DNA of 64,000 nt, from contig JACEVL010000699.1 in assembly GCA_020284085.1 (NCBI GenBank), forward strand, positions 62,001 to 126,000, read 5' to 3'. The translations under genes and the position numbers were made by a program. The DNA is from Aporrectodea caliginosa. Its lineage: Eukaryota > Annelida > Clitellata > Crassiclitellata > Lumbricidae. The notes under the pieces are model-generated. The model was not told the origin of the DNA, searched no databases, and worked only from the letters and a program-made list of their open reading frames with translations. Of the stretch, positions 1 through 11,533 are shown piece after piece. Numbering within the stretch: position 1 is the stretch's first letter; every line of letters begins with the position of its first letter.

Positions 1-664
1 AGTCCTATCGTTCCCTACTGTTGCAAGACTGTTTCATTGTACTTGTTTCTTTTTATTATTATTGACACTAGGGTTCAATAAAGATTGGGGTTAACTTATG
101 GCAATGGCTAAGGTTAATTGTCTATAACATTCCCACTACTTCAAACCAAGGCGTGGAATTTTAATGTAATATAACAACTTTTTAAAACTTTCTATAGGCC
201 TGTTCAAATAAATTGTAGTGTAATTAATGTTCTTTCTAAAAATATGTTCCTTTTCCTTCCTGCATGGTTGTTAACTCTAACTGACGCTTTGCAACTATTC
301 TGCAACATACCGAGTTATGCAACACTATAGGCTTTTTCAACACCATTTCATGCAATCACAATCTGTAAATTTAAGAAACCCATTTTGTATATAATAAGGG
401 CGCACGGGAGTATAATAGTGATTAGAGGTCGATTTTTTAAAATCCCGCAAGGAATTTAATTTGGTTCAAACGTTCTGCTCCATCTAGGCGCTTAACCAAC
501 TCCGCTATATTGAGTAATCCTACACTGATAGACGGCACGCTGTCGGTGAAAAAATCAGACTTCGAGGGAGAAGATTGGTCACTCGCCTTCATACGCCTGA
601 CATGCCGACGATAAAAGCATGAATTGGCTAACACTTCATACCCATGGTTGCCGCTCATGCTAGC
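1..664. other. Gene-free stretch
   Basis: No convincing coding region, RNA gene or repeat is seen. The sequence is AT-rich with short chance reading frames only. It ends at the TTAA that flanks the first MITE. Confidence 0.5.
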
Positions 665-668
665 TTAA

Positions 669-2408
669 CCCTCAGGCTACCAAGGTTTTTTTCTGACGAT
701 GGCTACCAAGGGGGGTGGTTACCACCCCCCTGGATTTCGGGTTTGGTTTCACATATCATATCTTGTAATACACTAATGGATTCAGCATAGGGCTGCCAAC
801 TTTTGATGTTTCCATTCCGGGACACCCGCAGTCGTCAGATGTTCCATACCAATTTACCCTGTCACTGTATGCAACGAATGTTGCGTCAGGCTGTCAGCCT
901 AATGTAGGATCCACAGTCTACTGAAAATAGTCGTTAATAATTGCAGTCAAATCATCAAAAGATAAGTGACCTATATTGAAAATTGGAATTAACTTCAAGA
1001 ATTAAATTCCATTGACCTACTAGTGTAACCATGCAGGCGTGAGGGCCCGACACGAGCGAAGTTCCTCTAGCCTATTAAAAAATTATACATGCCTGCAGAT
1101 TGCAGATGTCATTTAGGCCTATTATAAGTAAGTCGTATTTAACTCAACACATGTCATGTTAAAATTTATTTTTTGTCGACAATTCCGCTTTAACTAAGTC
1201 GATGCTCGGGCACTTGCGATTGTCATGCAGCAGGTCGTTCATATTGCTGAACACTCCCTCGCAAAACGCGTTGGAAACGGAACTGACAGTTCGTAGGACA
1301 AAAAGCTAAGCAACTGAGTGTAAAGTCTAGAAGCCTTCAACCCAACATCCGATGTTGAGCTCTGATAGAGCGCAAAACACAAAATTGATCGTAGCCTACA
1401 ACTTGTCGAGTTTAGTGTGCGAAAACAAGAACAACATTAAATTTTGGTGAAGTGGATATCTACACCAAATTCCGGGACAATTTAGGATCAATCCGGGACA
1501 CGGGACGCACAGGGCCGATTCCGGGACTGTCCCGGCGAATCCGGGACGGTTGGCAGCCCTAACAGCATTCAATTCTGTACAAAATGGTATATTTAGTTGT
1601 ACATTATGTGAATGCACCTCGCCTACATCATTTTTAACAAAGGAACCGATAATTAGCGATATTTTATAATATTGCGTACATTTTGTACTTTTTGGATAAA
1701 CAAATATAAGATTATGTGTGTTTTTAAACTGATCTATGTATCCAAGATGCACACATATATGTTTATATACGTATAAATATACATCCATACATATATATCC
1801 ATATATATATCCATACAGATATATATATAGGTTTACGTTGTGATGCTGTATTCAGCCATTTTCACACAGATTACTTGTATTATTATTTATTTTGAACACT
1901 TCCGGTCATCACAAAACAAATTAATCGGTATGAAAAAATAGCACTACATGTCCTCTATGCAACGGCATAATTTATTTCTCTTCTAAAATAAATTATGAAT
2001 ACGTTATAATCGAAAAAACATGAAAAATGTGTGAAAGTGTAACCTATTTTCATACATTTTAATTTATTTTGAGCACTTTCGGTTGTCTCAGGTCAACTCA
2101 GTGACCATAGCAATGTAGTCCCACATTCCCTCTATAGAATGGTATAATCTGTGTATCTTAATATTAAATGGCGGATAAGATATAGTCGAAAATCTAGGGG
2201 TGGTGGTATCCAATACCTTGGTACATCGGGTGTATTGGGTATAACTTTTGAACGGTGTGAGATATCATCTCAAATTTTACCTCAAAACGTGTGTAAATGA
2301 ACCCCTACAGCTACCTAAAAGGTCAAATTTTGATTCCAAACGGAAAAAGTTTGAGATGAAAAAAACTAAGGGGTGGATACCACCCCCCACCCCTTGGCAG
2401 CCCGAGGG
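669..2408 (+). mobile_element. TTAA-flanked MITE, copy 1 (interrupted)
   Basis: The element is bounded by TTAA on both sides (665-668 and 2409-2412). Its ends are inverted repeats: CCCTCAGGCTACCAAG at the left and the complement of CCCTCGGGCTGCC at the right. TTAA target choice and CCC-starting ends are typical of piggyBac-group elements, so it is probably a non-autonomous relative. Without the 772-bp insert at 789-1560 it is 968 bp, close to copy 3 (967 bp, 48080-49046). No transposase is encoded. Confidence 0.8.
789..1560. mobile_element. hAT-like non-autonomous element nested in MITE copy 1
   Basis: It begins AGGGCTGCCAAC and ends with the exact complement. The flanking octamers TTCAGCAT (781-788) and AACAGCAT (1561-1568) agree at 6 of 8 positions, as expected for an aged hAT target duplication. 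MITE copy 3 lacks this segment, which independently shows it is an insertion. The right end is rich in CCGGGA words. No transposase frame is visible. Confidence 0.7.
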
Positions 2409-2412
2409 TTAA

Positions 2413-2812
2413 GGGACTGCGCTCTTTCTATTCTTGTAAATTAGCGTGTGCAAAACTGAAGACCTGCCTGTAGGTCTAAAATAATGCAACATAAAATAAG
2501 ACGAAACGGTCAAAATTAATATGCAATAATAATAGTCCTCTGCTAAAGAATCATCAACGAAATGGAAGTATAGGCCGTATAAAATTCATTACTGCGTTCT
2601 GAGTATCAGTAAGTTTGCAGAACAAGGAAGAAAAAGAGTTGTTTGCTAACTATGAACGCTTTTCTGTCTGGATTAGGCTATACCTGGGAGTCGACCTGAA
2701 TAAGTCGACTCGGGTCGATTCGGTCATCCCAAGTTGAGTCGAGTCGTTATTCCTTAGTGCAACTGACCCCAAGTCCAATTTGTACAGAAAAGTTGTTTTT
2801 CCACCAGTCGAC
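2413..2812. other. Gene-free spacer between two MITEs
   Basis: Nothing recognisable. It contains a short run of GTCGA-type words near 2690-2750. Confidence 0.45.
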
Positions 2813-2816
2813 TTAA

Positions 2817-3679
2817 CCCTCAGGCTACCAAGCTTTTTTTTTAATACTGGCTACCAAAGGGGGGGTGGTTACCACCACCCCTGGATTTCGGGTTTGGTTT
2901 CACATATCATAACTTGTAATAAAGCGATATTTTATATTATTGCGTACATTTTGCACTTTTGTTAGATAAACAAATATAAGATTATGTGTTTTTTAAACTG
3001 ATCTATGTATCCAAGATACACACATATACATCCCTACACATGTTATATACGTATATATATATTCATTCATACATATATTATCCATACATATATATCGGTT
3101 TACGTTGTGATGCTGCATTCAGCCATTTTCACACAGATTACGCGTATTTTTTTATTTTGATCACTTCCGGTAGTCATAAGACAAACCTTTAAGTATGCAA
3201 ATGAAGCCCTACATTCCCTCTAAAGAATGGTATATTTGTTTCTCTTCCAGGAAAATAACTGAATACGCTACAGACAAAAAACTATTTGGGGAGTGCTTGC
3301 ATTTAACCATTTTTCACGCATGTTACTCGTATTATTATTTATTTTGATCACTTCCGGTATTCATAAGACAAACATGTAAGTATGCAAATGAAGCCCTACA
3401 TTCCCTCTAAAGAATGGTATATTTGCTTCTCTTCTAGGAGGAATAGCAAATAAGCTATAGTCGAAAAACTAGGGAGGTATCCACCCCTTCCCTGGTGCCT
3501 CGGGTATATCGGGTATAACTTTTGAATGGCGTGGGCTACCACCATGATATTTACCTCAAAATGTGCGCCAATGAATCTACTACAGCTACTTAAAATGTCA
3601 AAATTATATTCCATTTGGGAAAACAATTTTGGGTAAAAACGTAGGGGGTGACAACCACCACCCCTTGGTAGCCCGAGGG
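2817..3679 (+). mobile_element. TTAA-flanked MITE, copy 2
   Basis: It is flanked by TTAA (2813-2816 and 3680-3683). The left end CCCTCAGGCTACCAAG and right end CTTGGTAGCCCGAGGG are inverted repeats. At 863 bp it is about 100 bp shorter than copies 1 and 3 and lies in the same orientation as copy 1. Internal sequence near 3190-3240 is repeated at 3380-3430 (the segment around GCAAATGAAGCCCTACATTC), so part of the interior is duplicated. No gene. Confidence 0.82.
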
Positions 3680-3989
3680 TTAAACTATCTTGAGACACAA
3701 ACAAATCTATATTTTATCACGTAAAGAGAGTGACGTCAATAAAAATACCTCACCGTCTCGGAACACGTTCACAAGACTATATATTCTTTCGCCTCCTCTC
3801 TATACGCTAAACGGGTGTTGCGAGTTCACCGTATGTTGGGACGGGCCTCACATGTTGTAACGTGAGCGACAACCGTCGCGTGTCTCAGGCACGCGTCTCT
3901 AGCATGGCGATCATTGATGAGTGCTGAGTCGATCGCATTGAAAGGTTTCTGGGGCGGGTCAAGAGGGCAGGATTTCTCTCCCTGGCGGC

Positions 3990-4122
3990 CCCGATTCCTT
4001 CGACATCGTCAATAAACAACAAGCAACCTGCATTCAGTGTTTTCTTATCCTTTTGGGAAGCCTGATCCACGCGAGTTAACATGTAGAAGCGTATTGCTCG
4101 TTGGAAATCTGTTGTGGTAAAA
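3990..4122 (-). pseudogene. Mab-21-like gene remnant (C-terminal fragment)
   Basis: This 133-bp stretch aligns with 7443-7577 of the intact Mab-21-like gene. Read on the minus strand it gives a peptide like LNAGCLLFIDDV, which matches the distal helical region of the 957-residue protein. Neighbouring sequence does not continue the match, so it is an isolated relic. It has the same orientation as the other copies, which suggests tandem duplication followed by decay. Confidence 0.75.
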
Positions 4123-4929
4123 AGGAAAAGGTCCGATTTAGTATTTAGTAAACTGGTGCTTTTGTGCTTTGGTTCTCAGTAACGACTTAGATATTCTCTA
4201 GTTTACGGTAACGTTTCATGATCATGACTCGGCCGCCTTGAGAGAAGACATATACAATCGCTGTACATACAATTGCCTTGTGCATTCTCGAAACGCATGG
4301 CCATTTAGGCCAACTGTTTTACGATAGAGTGCGTGCTACATTGGTAGCCCGCATGTGTTACAATGTTAGCCCGCATCTTCGGCCGCGTGCTACAATGGTA
4401 GCCCGCATGTTCTATGCTGCCCGGCTTGATGGGGGTTGCCTGTCAACAAGGCAGGCGTCGCCGGCAATCGGTCATGGGCCGGCTGATCCCTCCATAAGAT
4501 ACTTGCCAAAAATGCAATTCAACACATGAGCACCTACGTCACGATGCTTACGAACGCCTCTTCTCGTCGGTCCTGGGTAACCCTTGCAATGTATTACATA
4601 GGCTACTTTCTCACAACTAAGTCGCCTCCCTATTCCTCACGCCTTCGGCCCATTTTATTCCCCAAGCTAACAGCTTCACATGTAAAACTTTCATAAGAGG
4701 AATGTCATAGGACCTACTCGTACTATAGATGTATGCACACCAAAGTGCGATTATGCAATTGGTACAGCAATAAAATATAATCTTAACTAATAACTTACAG
4801 GTCTGTCTCGATATAATCTTGTAGGGCCTACCGCATCAACTGACGAGACTCTCACCCTGAGGAGAATCTTGCATGCGATTATGGCCAGTGAATTTTGCGT
4901 CGTGTATAGCCCCGAAACATCTCTAACAT
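4123..4929. other. Gene-free stretch with a short GTAGCCCGCATG repeat
   Basis: No supported gene. Between about 4325 and 4412 the words GCGTGCTACA and GTAGCCCGCATG recur three times as a small imperfect tandem array. Confidence 0.45.
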
Positions 4930-4949
4930 TTGTGATAATTTTGGCGGAA

Positions 4950-5400
4950 AATTGTGGATACACAAACGCTGAAGGAAACGGAATTTCCGAAGAACCATGC
5001 AGATTTTGAATTAATTCAGTTTAGGCATGCAAGATTTATTGGTAGACAGCAATGTTTTCCGGTTTACATCTCATACCCGAAAGAACTGCATCAATATGCT
5101 AGTCTCATTGAAGCTATGCACAATGCACATGTAAAAAAATGTCGAATCTGAATGTCCTCAATTAAACGTGATAGAATACGTCTAAAAGCAAAGCTTGTTC
5201 CCGTACGTGCACAAGTAATAATTCTTGCAAATAATATCGTGTCTTTACAACAATTATAGAATGAATTTGAAATGTTTGAATCAGAAAAATCCACAGAGTA
5301 ATGAACAGATGAGAAGTCTGGCGGTGTAATGTTCAGTTAACCTATACATTATAAATCGAGTAGAACTGAGAATCCTTCGGAGGTGATTCTTGCTTTCTTC
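4950..5400. repeat. 3' flank of the Mab-21-like locus, duplicated at 58.3-59.4 kb
   Basis: This segment recurs twice at the other end of the window (58330-58610 and 58690-59410). It shares blocks such as AATGTCCTCAATT and CGTACGTGCACAAGTAATAA in the same order. In both places it lies downstream (minus strand) of a Mab-21-like copy, so the flank was copied with the gene. The short frames here are not conserved between copies and are not called as genes. Confidence 0.75.
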
Positions 5401-5429
5401 AGTTCATTCCGTAGTTTCTGTTCATTCCC

Positions 5430-6504
5430 AATTTCTTATTTAAGTTTTCTTTAGTTACAAAATGACCTGGGTTTGATACAAGAACCATCTAAAGAAATCC
5501 TGAGTATATCTGCAATGTTGTCTGTCTTTCTTACTACAATTGTCGGATTCACAAGTATCATTGTAATAGGCTTGGCTTGTCATAAGCAACATCCGTAGGC
5601 CCTATTTTTCATGGACACGTTGAACAGTATTAAATTAAGAATACATCTAAATGTGCCTTTAAATGAAAACATGTAATGGAATTGTCGGGAAAGAGGCGAA
5701 AATTGAATTAAAATTTCGTCGTTTCACGCAGATATTTTCAAACCGAACAAATATGGGTTGAATAATAGCCTAGATATTATTCATCGGCAACGAAATTAAA
5801 TTTCTGTCTGATACCAGTTTAACACAGATTTATACCATTTTACAGTTTGCGGCAATGTCGAATAACTCGTACAACAGTTCATTCTCACGTGGATGATGTT
5901 TGAATGGCTAGAGAATTCATCTCTCCACATATACAACCCATCTGAAGTAGCTTCATAGAAAGCTGACAGAAGAAAGTCCAATTTCGACCGAGAATATGGT
6001 GTCGCCTATCAAGTCTAGAAGCTTCTATTTCTAGTTGCCTATCTACATGTATAATAGAGTCGAAGGCGCTGGAGTCCCACAGGGAACGTATGATCTGTGG
6101 AGTAGAGGTTGAAGAAGAAGGTAGTGAGAAAGACTAGGAACCTACTGTGGAGTTAAAAGAGACTCAGCTCGAATTTCCACGACACCAAAGATGCCTTAGA
6201 CGGTCAAACAGTGATGCTGTAACGCTCAATCCCTCTTCTCAAAATCCCTTCCTCCTTTTGAAACTGGCTTTGTGCCTGAATCTGTAGGTCCTATCATCTG
6301 AGTTTCGATTCGCTCCACACTGACATAGCAGAGTGTACATTTTCCAAGTCTAGACGCTATCTTCAAGACTATATAAAGCCATAGATAGCCGGCTCCATCG
6401 ACAATCCATTAGACGTAAATTTCATTCATAGGTAATCACATTTCACGAAAGTCAAATTTCATATGAAAACAAAACCAGGTCATCGATGCGATTAGACTCT
6501 CGAA
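5430..6504. other. Downstream region of the Mab-21-like gene
   Basis: No second gene is recognised. This is presumed 3' untranslated and intergenic DNA of the minus-strand gene that ends at 6505. No clear polyadenylation signal could be assigned. Confidence 0.4.
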
Positions 6505-9378
6505 CTATTTTTTAATAATGCGAAGCTTTCTTAGAAGAAATCCTCGAATGATGAGTTCAAAAGGAAGGTATATTTTTTGACCTGCAAATTCAGTTAATGC
6601 TTGTTTATATGGATGATTGCAGTCGATCCAACATCTCACTCTCAAATATCTTGCAACAAAATGTCTTCCAAGGAAATAGTGACAGTTAAGGGAGTAAAGA
6701 TTATCAAGACAGAAGTGTAGTTCACATTTCCGAGAGTACACTTGTCGGGCAAAGTGGTGTTCAAAAGTTGACTCTTCAGTTAATTCAACTTTTCCCATAT
6801 CGTCATTTAGATGTGATAAATAATAGAAAAGTGTGTGAAATCCAAGCAAAGACTGTACGTCACTATCAAAATACGAGTCAAGCGGTGGCAACAACAAAAC
6901 ATTCACCATTGAAAATTCCATCAGATCGCTCTGCACAACAGACTCTTGAAGAATTCGCTCACATAGATGCAGCACTTCATCGTATTGTCGACATTTATAT
7001 AGGTACAAAGCACGATAGCAGTCAACTGTATTGCAGTCGATGCCAAAGTCTTTTTGCCCTACCCTGTAGAACGATGTCATATTGTCCAATGCATATTCCA
7101 TTAGAATATCAATTACGGTTTTCTTAGCCATCAAAGGAATCACATCTGTTAACGAATCTGTTCTGTGGTAAATGATTTGCCTAGCAGCATTGAAACGAGT
7201 AATTGACTTCATCGGCACAATACATTTCGGTTTCATTAAAGCCTTCAAATATGCGTCCATCGGAAATTCTGAATCTGGTAATTCATGATTAAACACAAAA
7301 GACTTGGATGTTCTTTCCGATGACAATAGCGTTAAATATTGAGCAAACACGTCAGGTGAAAGACGCAGATCAAGGTAAAGCCGCCTGCCGATGTAATGAA
7401 GATAATTGTTAGTAATCTTTTTTCGAAGAACACACAATCCAACGATTCTTACGACATCGTCAATAAACAACAAACAGCCTGCATTCAGTGGCTCCTTGTC
7501 CTCTTGGTAAGTCTGATTTACGACAACCGCCAAACATAAGCGTATTGCTTGTTTGTATTCTGATGTGGCAAACTGTAGTGCAGCTAGGTAGGACAAAGCT
7601 GCAGGAGCAATGCCGATTGATTTTGAACCTTCGTATTCTAAAGTTCTTCTTAGAAACTCTGTTGACATGAGAGACAGTAGTCGAAATTCTGAACAGCTGT
7701 TTGACCCAGTTAAATTTTTCATGAGATCCTGAGCTCGTAGGAATTGAAACCGGCTACTTTGTGCTGTGTGCATTTTCGGAAAGTTATGGTACATGGACCT
7801 TATAATTTTTGGTTGTATCGAAATTCCGTTTACAAATTCAACAAAGAGACTGCTATCCCACGAAATCTCTCCACAGTCTAAACCGTCTGCAACATGCAAA
7901 ATATAGAGAAGATTGTCATAGTGCGTGAAACATAAGTCGTTCTGTGTTATTGAAAGATATACCATTTTATTGCGTTCATTCCAGTCAAGAAATCTTGAAT
8001 GATACCCAAATTGGGAGCTCAGGCGCAGTCCTGAGCTAAATCCGCCTTTTATTATAGGACGAATGCAATTTTTAGAATGTGCGAATGTGGAAGATAATAA
8101 CAAATCCAATGATTTTAATTCACCCATCTTCCAAAATTCAAAGAGAGGCAGCATATATTCCATAAAATGTGTCGGTCGTTTCAGTGTGTTTTTAGTTACG
8201 AAATTTGTGTGAATGAATGGGAGTATGTAATTTTCTATGAACCATTGACTAAGAATGCTGGAATTTCGGAATTCATTCAGTTGCCTTACAGTCTCGTCAA
8301 GGATGGTGAAGCTTGATGGCTCGTGAAATAAATTTGATTCAGGAATAAAATAGTTCGGGCAGCATCTTCTCTTTAGCCATTCTGCAAGATTTTTTAACAA
8401 CTCAGAGCAAATCGTAATAACAGAAGAGGAATTCCACCATTCCGGCGGCATCTCTTCACAAGTCCATAACATCAGAGTCTTTAAATGATAAGTACAGAGA
8501 ACTTCATCCTCCTTTGGACAATCCTTTTGTATTAATTCCCTCTTTGCGAAGAATCTCAGCAAATGATAGACAATCTGCTGAACTTTAGTCCAACTCTGAA
8601 GTAAACTTACTTCTGCAACTGAAAATGACAATCTGCACTGGAATTTATCGTCTCTGCAAGAACGATGTTTAGCGTAGACAACATGACAACCATTTTGTAC
8701 AACCTCGTTGATTGTTTCATTGGCCGGCCATCCGTTATTCCTAGTTCGTTTAAGCCAACCATGAGCTTCTTTAGGCCATTGTGGGCACCAAATGCTTTGG
8801 ACGACATCACTTCCGAGATACACTTTTCCAGTGTACACAACTTTTAGTTCTTTAATTGCTGGACCACTAACGATTTTTGGCAACCATGAGGCGCTTCTTG
8901 AAACTTGGAAATAATTGTTTGCAACGCTATCCAAATTTAGCGTAGCGTAGCGATTTTGATGAGCTGTTTCATTGAATTCATACTTTTTGAATTTCCAATT
9001 ATAGTTCATTTCTCCCCAAAATCGTAATCTAACAAATCCTGGATACATATGGTAAGGTTGAATCTGGCAGACCTCGATCGTATCAGACAGGCCACTCATA
9101 TCACTTGGCAACACAGGAAAGTCCCCACTGAAGGCCATTTCATCAGTTTGAGCGAATAACAAATCTACGTCGTCAATGCAGGTATTCCTTGGTTGGATTT
9201 TGAACTCTACAGAACTGCCACACATAACTAAATACGTCTTTGGTACAGTGCGCTTGGCGCCTATTAAGTTGTGCATATGATCGGAAACCAGAGGAAATGG
9301 CTTTGGAAGCAATTTGCACGTTCTAACGATAAACGCAGATGCCAATTCTTCATTCGATTTACCCGCATATTCCGTCAT
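6505..9378 (-). CDS. Mab-21/cGAS-like protein with long helical C-terminus
   Basis: This is a 957-residue, single-exon protein of the Mab-21 / cGAS-like nucleotidyltransferase group. The N-terminal part carries a GS motif (G54-S55, followed by E58) and an acidic pair D70-V-D72. A third acidic candidate, D191, lies in the segment leading to WCPQWPKEA, the hallmark of the Mab-21 fold. The Mab-21 C-terminal helical core follows at roughly 200-350, with conserved blocks WRLSFS-like (RLSFSVAE), HLKTLMLW and CPNYFIP. Residues about 400-957 are helical and repeat-like; DCYRALYLYKCRQYDEVLHL looks like a TPR helix pair. The start is supported by the decayed paralogue, which begins MAEYENKANQEL where this begins MTEYAGKSNEEL. 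Known cGAS-like receptors make cyclic or linear nucleotide signals after sensing RNA or DNA. Activity here is inference: the acidic triad looks present, but no zinc thumb is seen. The C-terminal half is not assignable to a named domain by eye. Confidence 0.85.
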   Translation of the reverse strand: MTEYAGKSNEELASAFIVRTCKLLPKPFPLVSDHMHNLIGAKRTVPKTYLVMCGSSVEFKIQPRNTCIDDVDLLFAQTDEMAFSGDFPVLPSDMSGLSDTIEVCQIQPYHMYPGFVRLRFWGEMNYNWKFKKYEFNETAHQNRYATLNLDSVANNYFQVSRSASWLPKIVSGPAIKELKVVYTGKVYLGSDVVQSIWCPQWPKEAHGWLKRTRNNGWPANETINEVVQNGCHVVYAKHRSCRDDKFQCRLSFSVAEVSLLQSWTKVQQIVYHLLRFFAKRELIQKDCPKEDEVLCTYHLKTLMLWTCEEMPPEWWNSSSVITICSELLKNLAEWLKRRCCPNYFIPESNLFHEPSSFTILDETVRQLNEFRNSSILSQWFIENYILPFIHTNFVTKNTLKRPTHFMEYMLPLFEFWKMGELKSLDLLLSSTFAHSKNCIRPIIKGGFSSGLRLSSQFGYHSRFLDWNERNKMVYLSITQNDLCFTHYDNLLYILHVADGLDCGEISWDSSLFVEFVNGISIQPKIIRSMYHNFPKMHTAQSSRFQFLRAQDLMKNLTGSNSCSEFRLLSLMSTEFLRRTLEYEGSKSIGIAPAALSYLAALQFATSEYKQAIRLCLAVVVNQTYQEDKEPLNAGCLLFIDDVVRIVGLCVLRKKITNNYLHYIGRRLYLDLRLSPDVFAQYLTLLSSERTSKSFVFNHELPDSEFPMDAYLKALMKPKCIVPMKSITRFNAARQIIYHRTDSLTDVIPLMAKKTVIDILMEYALDNMTSFYRVGQKDFGIDCNTVDCYRALYLYKCRQYDEVLHLCERILQESVVQSDLMEFSMVNVLLLPPLDSYFDSDVQSLLGFHTLFYYLSHLNDDMGKVELTEESTFEHHFARQVYSRKCELHFCLDNLYSLNCHYFLGRHFVARYLRVRCWIDCNHPYKQALTEFAGQKIYLPFELIIRGFLLRKLRIIKK

Positions 9379-9730
9379 CCTGAGTGAAAAACATCTGCAT
9401 CGTTAAAGCTCATCAACGTCATCACAACTACCATCATCACCGTCATCTTCAATTTTATTATAAGCAATTGAATTCTAGTCATGAACCACATGAAGAGTTA
9501 AGAATCACCCTAATCACTCAAACGTTTTGACCGACCATGTTGAGGAGAAAGTCTGGTTTCAACTAACCATCTACTTCTCTATTGTTATCTAGGCCTAATT
9601 GATGTCGATATCAATCTCTTAACTCAACCGAGCGAATAACAGTCATTATTATTGATAAGTAATCTGTAATAAAACTTAGACTACATACAATTACAAGCCT
9701 TGGTAGTTCAACCTCAATGAATCAGATTCT
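9379..9730. repeat. 5' flank of the Mab-21-like gene, shared with the duplicate locus
   Basis: The upstream sequence resembles 60551-61070: GTGAAAAACATCT-like start, a run of CATCATC words, a block with AAGAATCACC and GACCGACC, and AATGAATCAG at the far end. The conserved flank shows the duplication took upstream sequence along. It may contain the promoter, but no TATA or other element could be defined. Confidence 0.65.
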
Positions 9731-10290
9731 ACGCCACAATCACAACTGGCCAACAGTTGTTACTGAACAAATTAAAATAATTATGTACTACGCAATGTGC
9801 TATTACACTGTGAAAGACGTTGCACTTGTTTCCCGCTGAATCATAATATCCATTTAAAGACATGCCTTAGGGCCCTATAGTCTATAAAAATAATAATGCA
9901 CCGGGCAGCACACTTATAATTATGCCTTCTTTGCTTTCGCTTAAGCTCACAAGTATTATATTTTGCGATTTGGCTTATCCAATGTACTACGACTTTGATG
10001 CGACCATTTATTGAATAATGACTACATAGAAATCATTGGATTAGACTCGCTCATTGGTCGCCCATGTTCTGTCGCTCTGCAAATTCCGCATTGTCGTTGA
10101 AATAAGGGATATTGTTTTTTGAGTAATCCTTTTGCCGGCTGTCTTCGGATTTTACGGGCCTTAGAAGCCTAGACTTAGGAACCAGATCAGGAGAAGCAGG
10201 AGGTCAGGCCCATGAGATATCCTGAGAGGTATTCGTTGGTACGAAGTAATGTATTATATTGTAACAGAATAGGCCCTACTTGTATAGCGC
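9731..10290. other. Gene-free stretch
   Basis: No coding or repeat signal that can be named. Confidence 0.4.
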
Positions 10291-10293
10291 GTC

Positions 10294-10563
10294 TTAACTT
10301 AAGAACCTATCAGGGATGCTGTGTACGTAAGTATCAGCAGATGGGAAAAGGTGTGTCTTTAATCTTCGAGAAAATGCAGTGCGGTTAGCAGTAAGTGGAA
10401 CTGAGCGAATTTCAGTTGGTAGATTGTTCCATAGCGATTGTCCAACGACAGAGAAGCCCCGACGTGTACGTATCGAGGTGCGAGATCGTGGAACAAAGAA
10501 AATCATTCCACATCGCTGAACGAAGCATTCGGCGACCTGGACCGTGCGGAGACCTGAACACAC
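10294..10563 (-). pseudogene. L2-type LINE remnant, ORF C-terminal end
   Basis: An 89-codon open stretch contains FSVVGQSLWNNLP and a later RRLKTHLF, the usual C-terminal tail of L2/CR1-group reverse transcriptase polyproteins. It is broken upstream and lacks the catalytic domains. It differs clearly in sequence from the full LINE at 13.1-16.5 kb, so it belongs to another subfamily. Confidence 0.75.
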
Positions 10564-10666
10564 AGCTCACTTATGTATTCAGGAGCAGTACTAGTCATGG
10601 AACATCGCACAATCATAACGATATTGTAACGTATGCGATCAGCAATGAAGGCTATGCCGTATGTCA

Positions 10667-11467
10667 ATTCAATTTCAATTCAGTTCAATTCAATTGTTTA
10701 TTGGTCCCAGTAACAAAAACAAAACATGTAATATTTAACAGCATTTAGACACAAAGCATAATCATTTTGATATACAATCATCACAGCATAAACAAGGGGG
10801 CAATAGGCTCACCCGAATGGAATAATCCCGCTGAATGTAATCTGATATATGTGCAAAACGAGGTAGATTTGCCAGTAGACGAGCAGCTGAGTTGAGAACC
10901 GACTGTAGCTGTTTAATGCGGACGAGTGGCAGGCCAGCGAAAACGGTGTTGCAATGATCGAGACGAGAGAGACAAAGGAGTGCACCAGTGTGGCAGCAGC
11001 AACAGAGGACAGTGCTCTTCGTACAACCCTGATCTGCCTCATTTTGTAGTAGCTTGATCTGCAGATGGAATTCACATGACCAGCTAGGGTAAGTCCTCCA
11101 TCAGGTAATACGCCGAACCACATCTTGCGGCTCCCAGTCCGAAAATGCCGATGCCAGCACTGATTGATCTATTTTCTGTCTTGCCTGTGTTGTGCCGGTC
11201 CATATTTACTGAGTCTTAACTGGGTTCAGCCTTAGACGATTTAAAGACACCCAGTCCTGAACTTCTTTGACAACAACATTCATGGCAGACACACATCACA
11301 AGTGCATCACCTGGCCGACTTGACGTGTACAGCTGTAAGTCATAGGCATACTGATGTGTACTCGAACCAAATGCAGTAATGATGACCGTAAGATCAGCAG
11401 TATACAATATGTAGAGGAGTGGTCCAATCAGGGCTTGGTGCTTTTGCCGTGCATCACAGCGGCTCAA
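10667..11467 (-). pseudogene. L2-type LINE remnant with decayed reverse transcriptase
   Basis: Two open pieces carry LINE signatures. One (11216-11467) has IGPLLYILYTADL and QYAYDLQLY, where the catalytic YADD has become YAYD. The other (10809-11123) has LTLAGHVNSI and YYKMRQIRVVRRALSS. A 3' terminus with TTGAA-type tail repeats and an AATAAA signal lies at about 10667-10730. The element is inactive: its frame is interrupted and the catalytic motif is lost. Confidence 0.78.
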
Positions 11468-11533
11468 GCTGATCTGTCAGAGCCCATCTCCACATAACAT
11501 GGTCCTCCAAGTATGTATTTTTCAAGTGCACTT

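Noticed and set aside
4954..5151. Small gene in the duplicated Mab-21 3' flank
   Set aside because: The corresponding frames at 58.4 and 59.1 kb are broken and not conserved; better explained as copied non-coding flank.
6768..7127. Plus-strand frame within the Mab-21-like gene
   Set aside because: Antisense to a 957-codon gene with clear homology to its paralogue; the antisense frame is not conserved.
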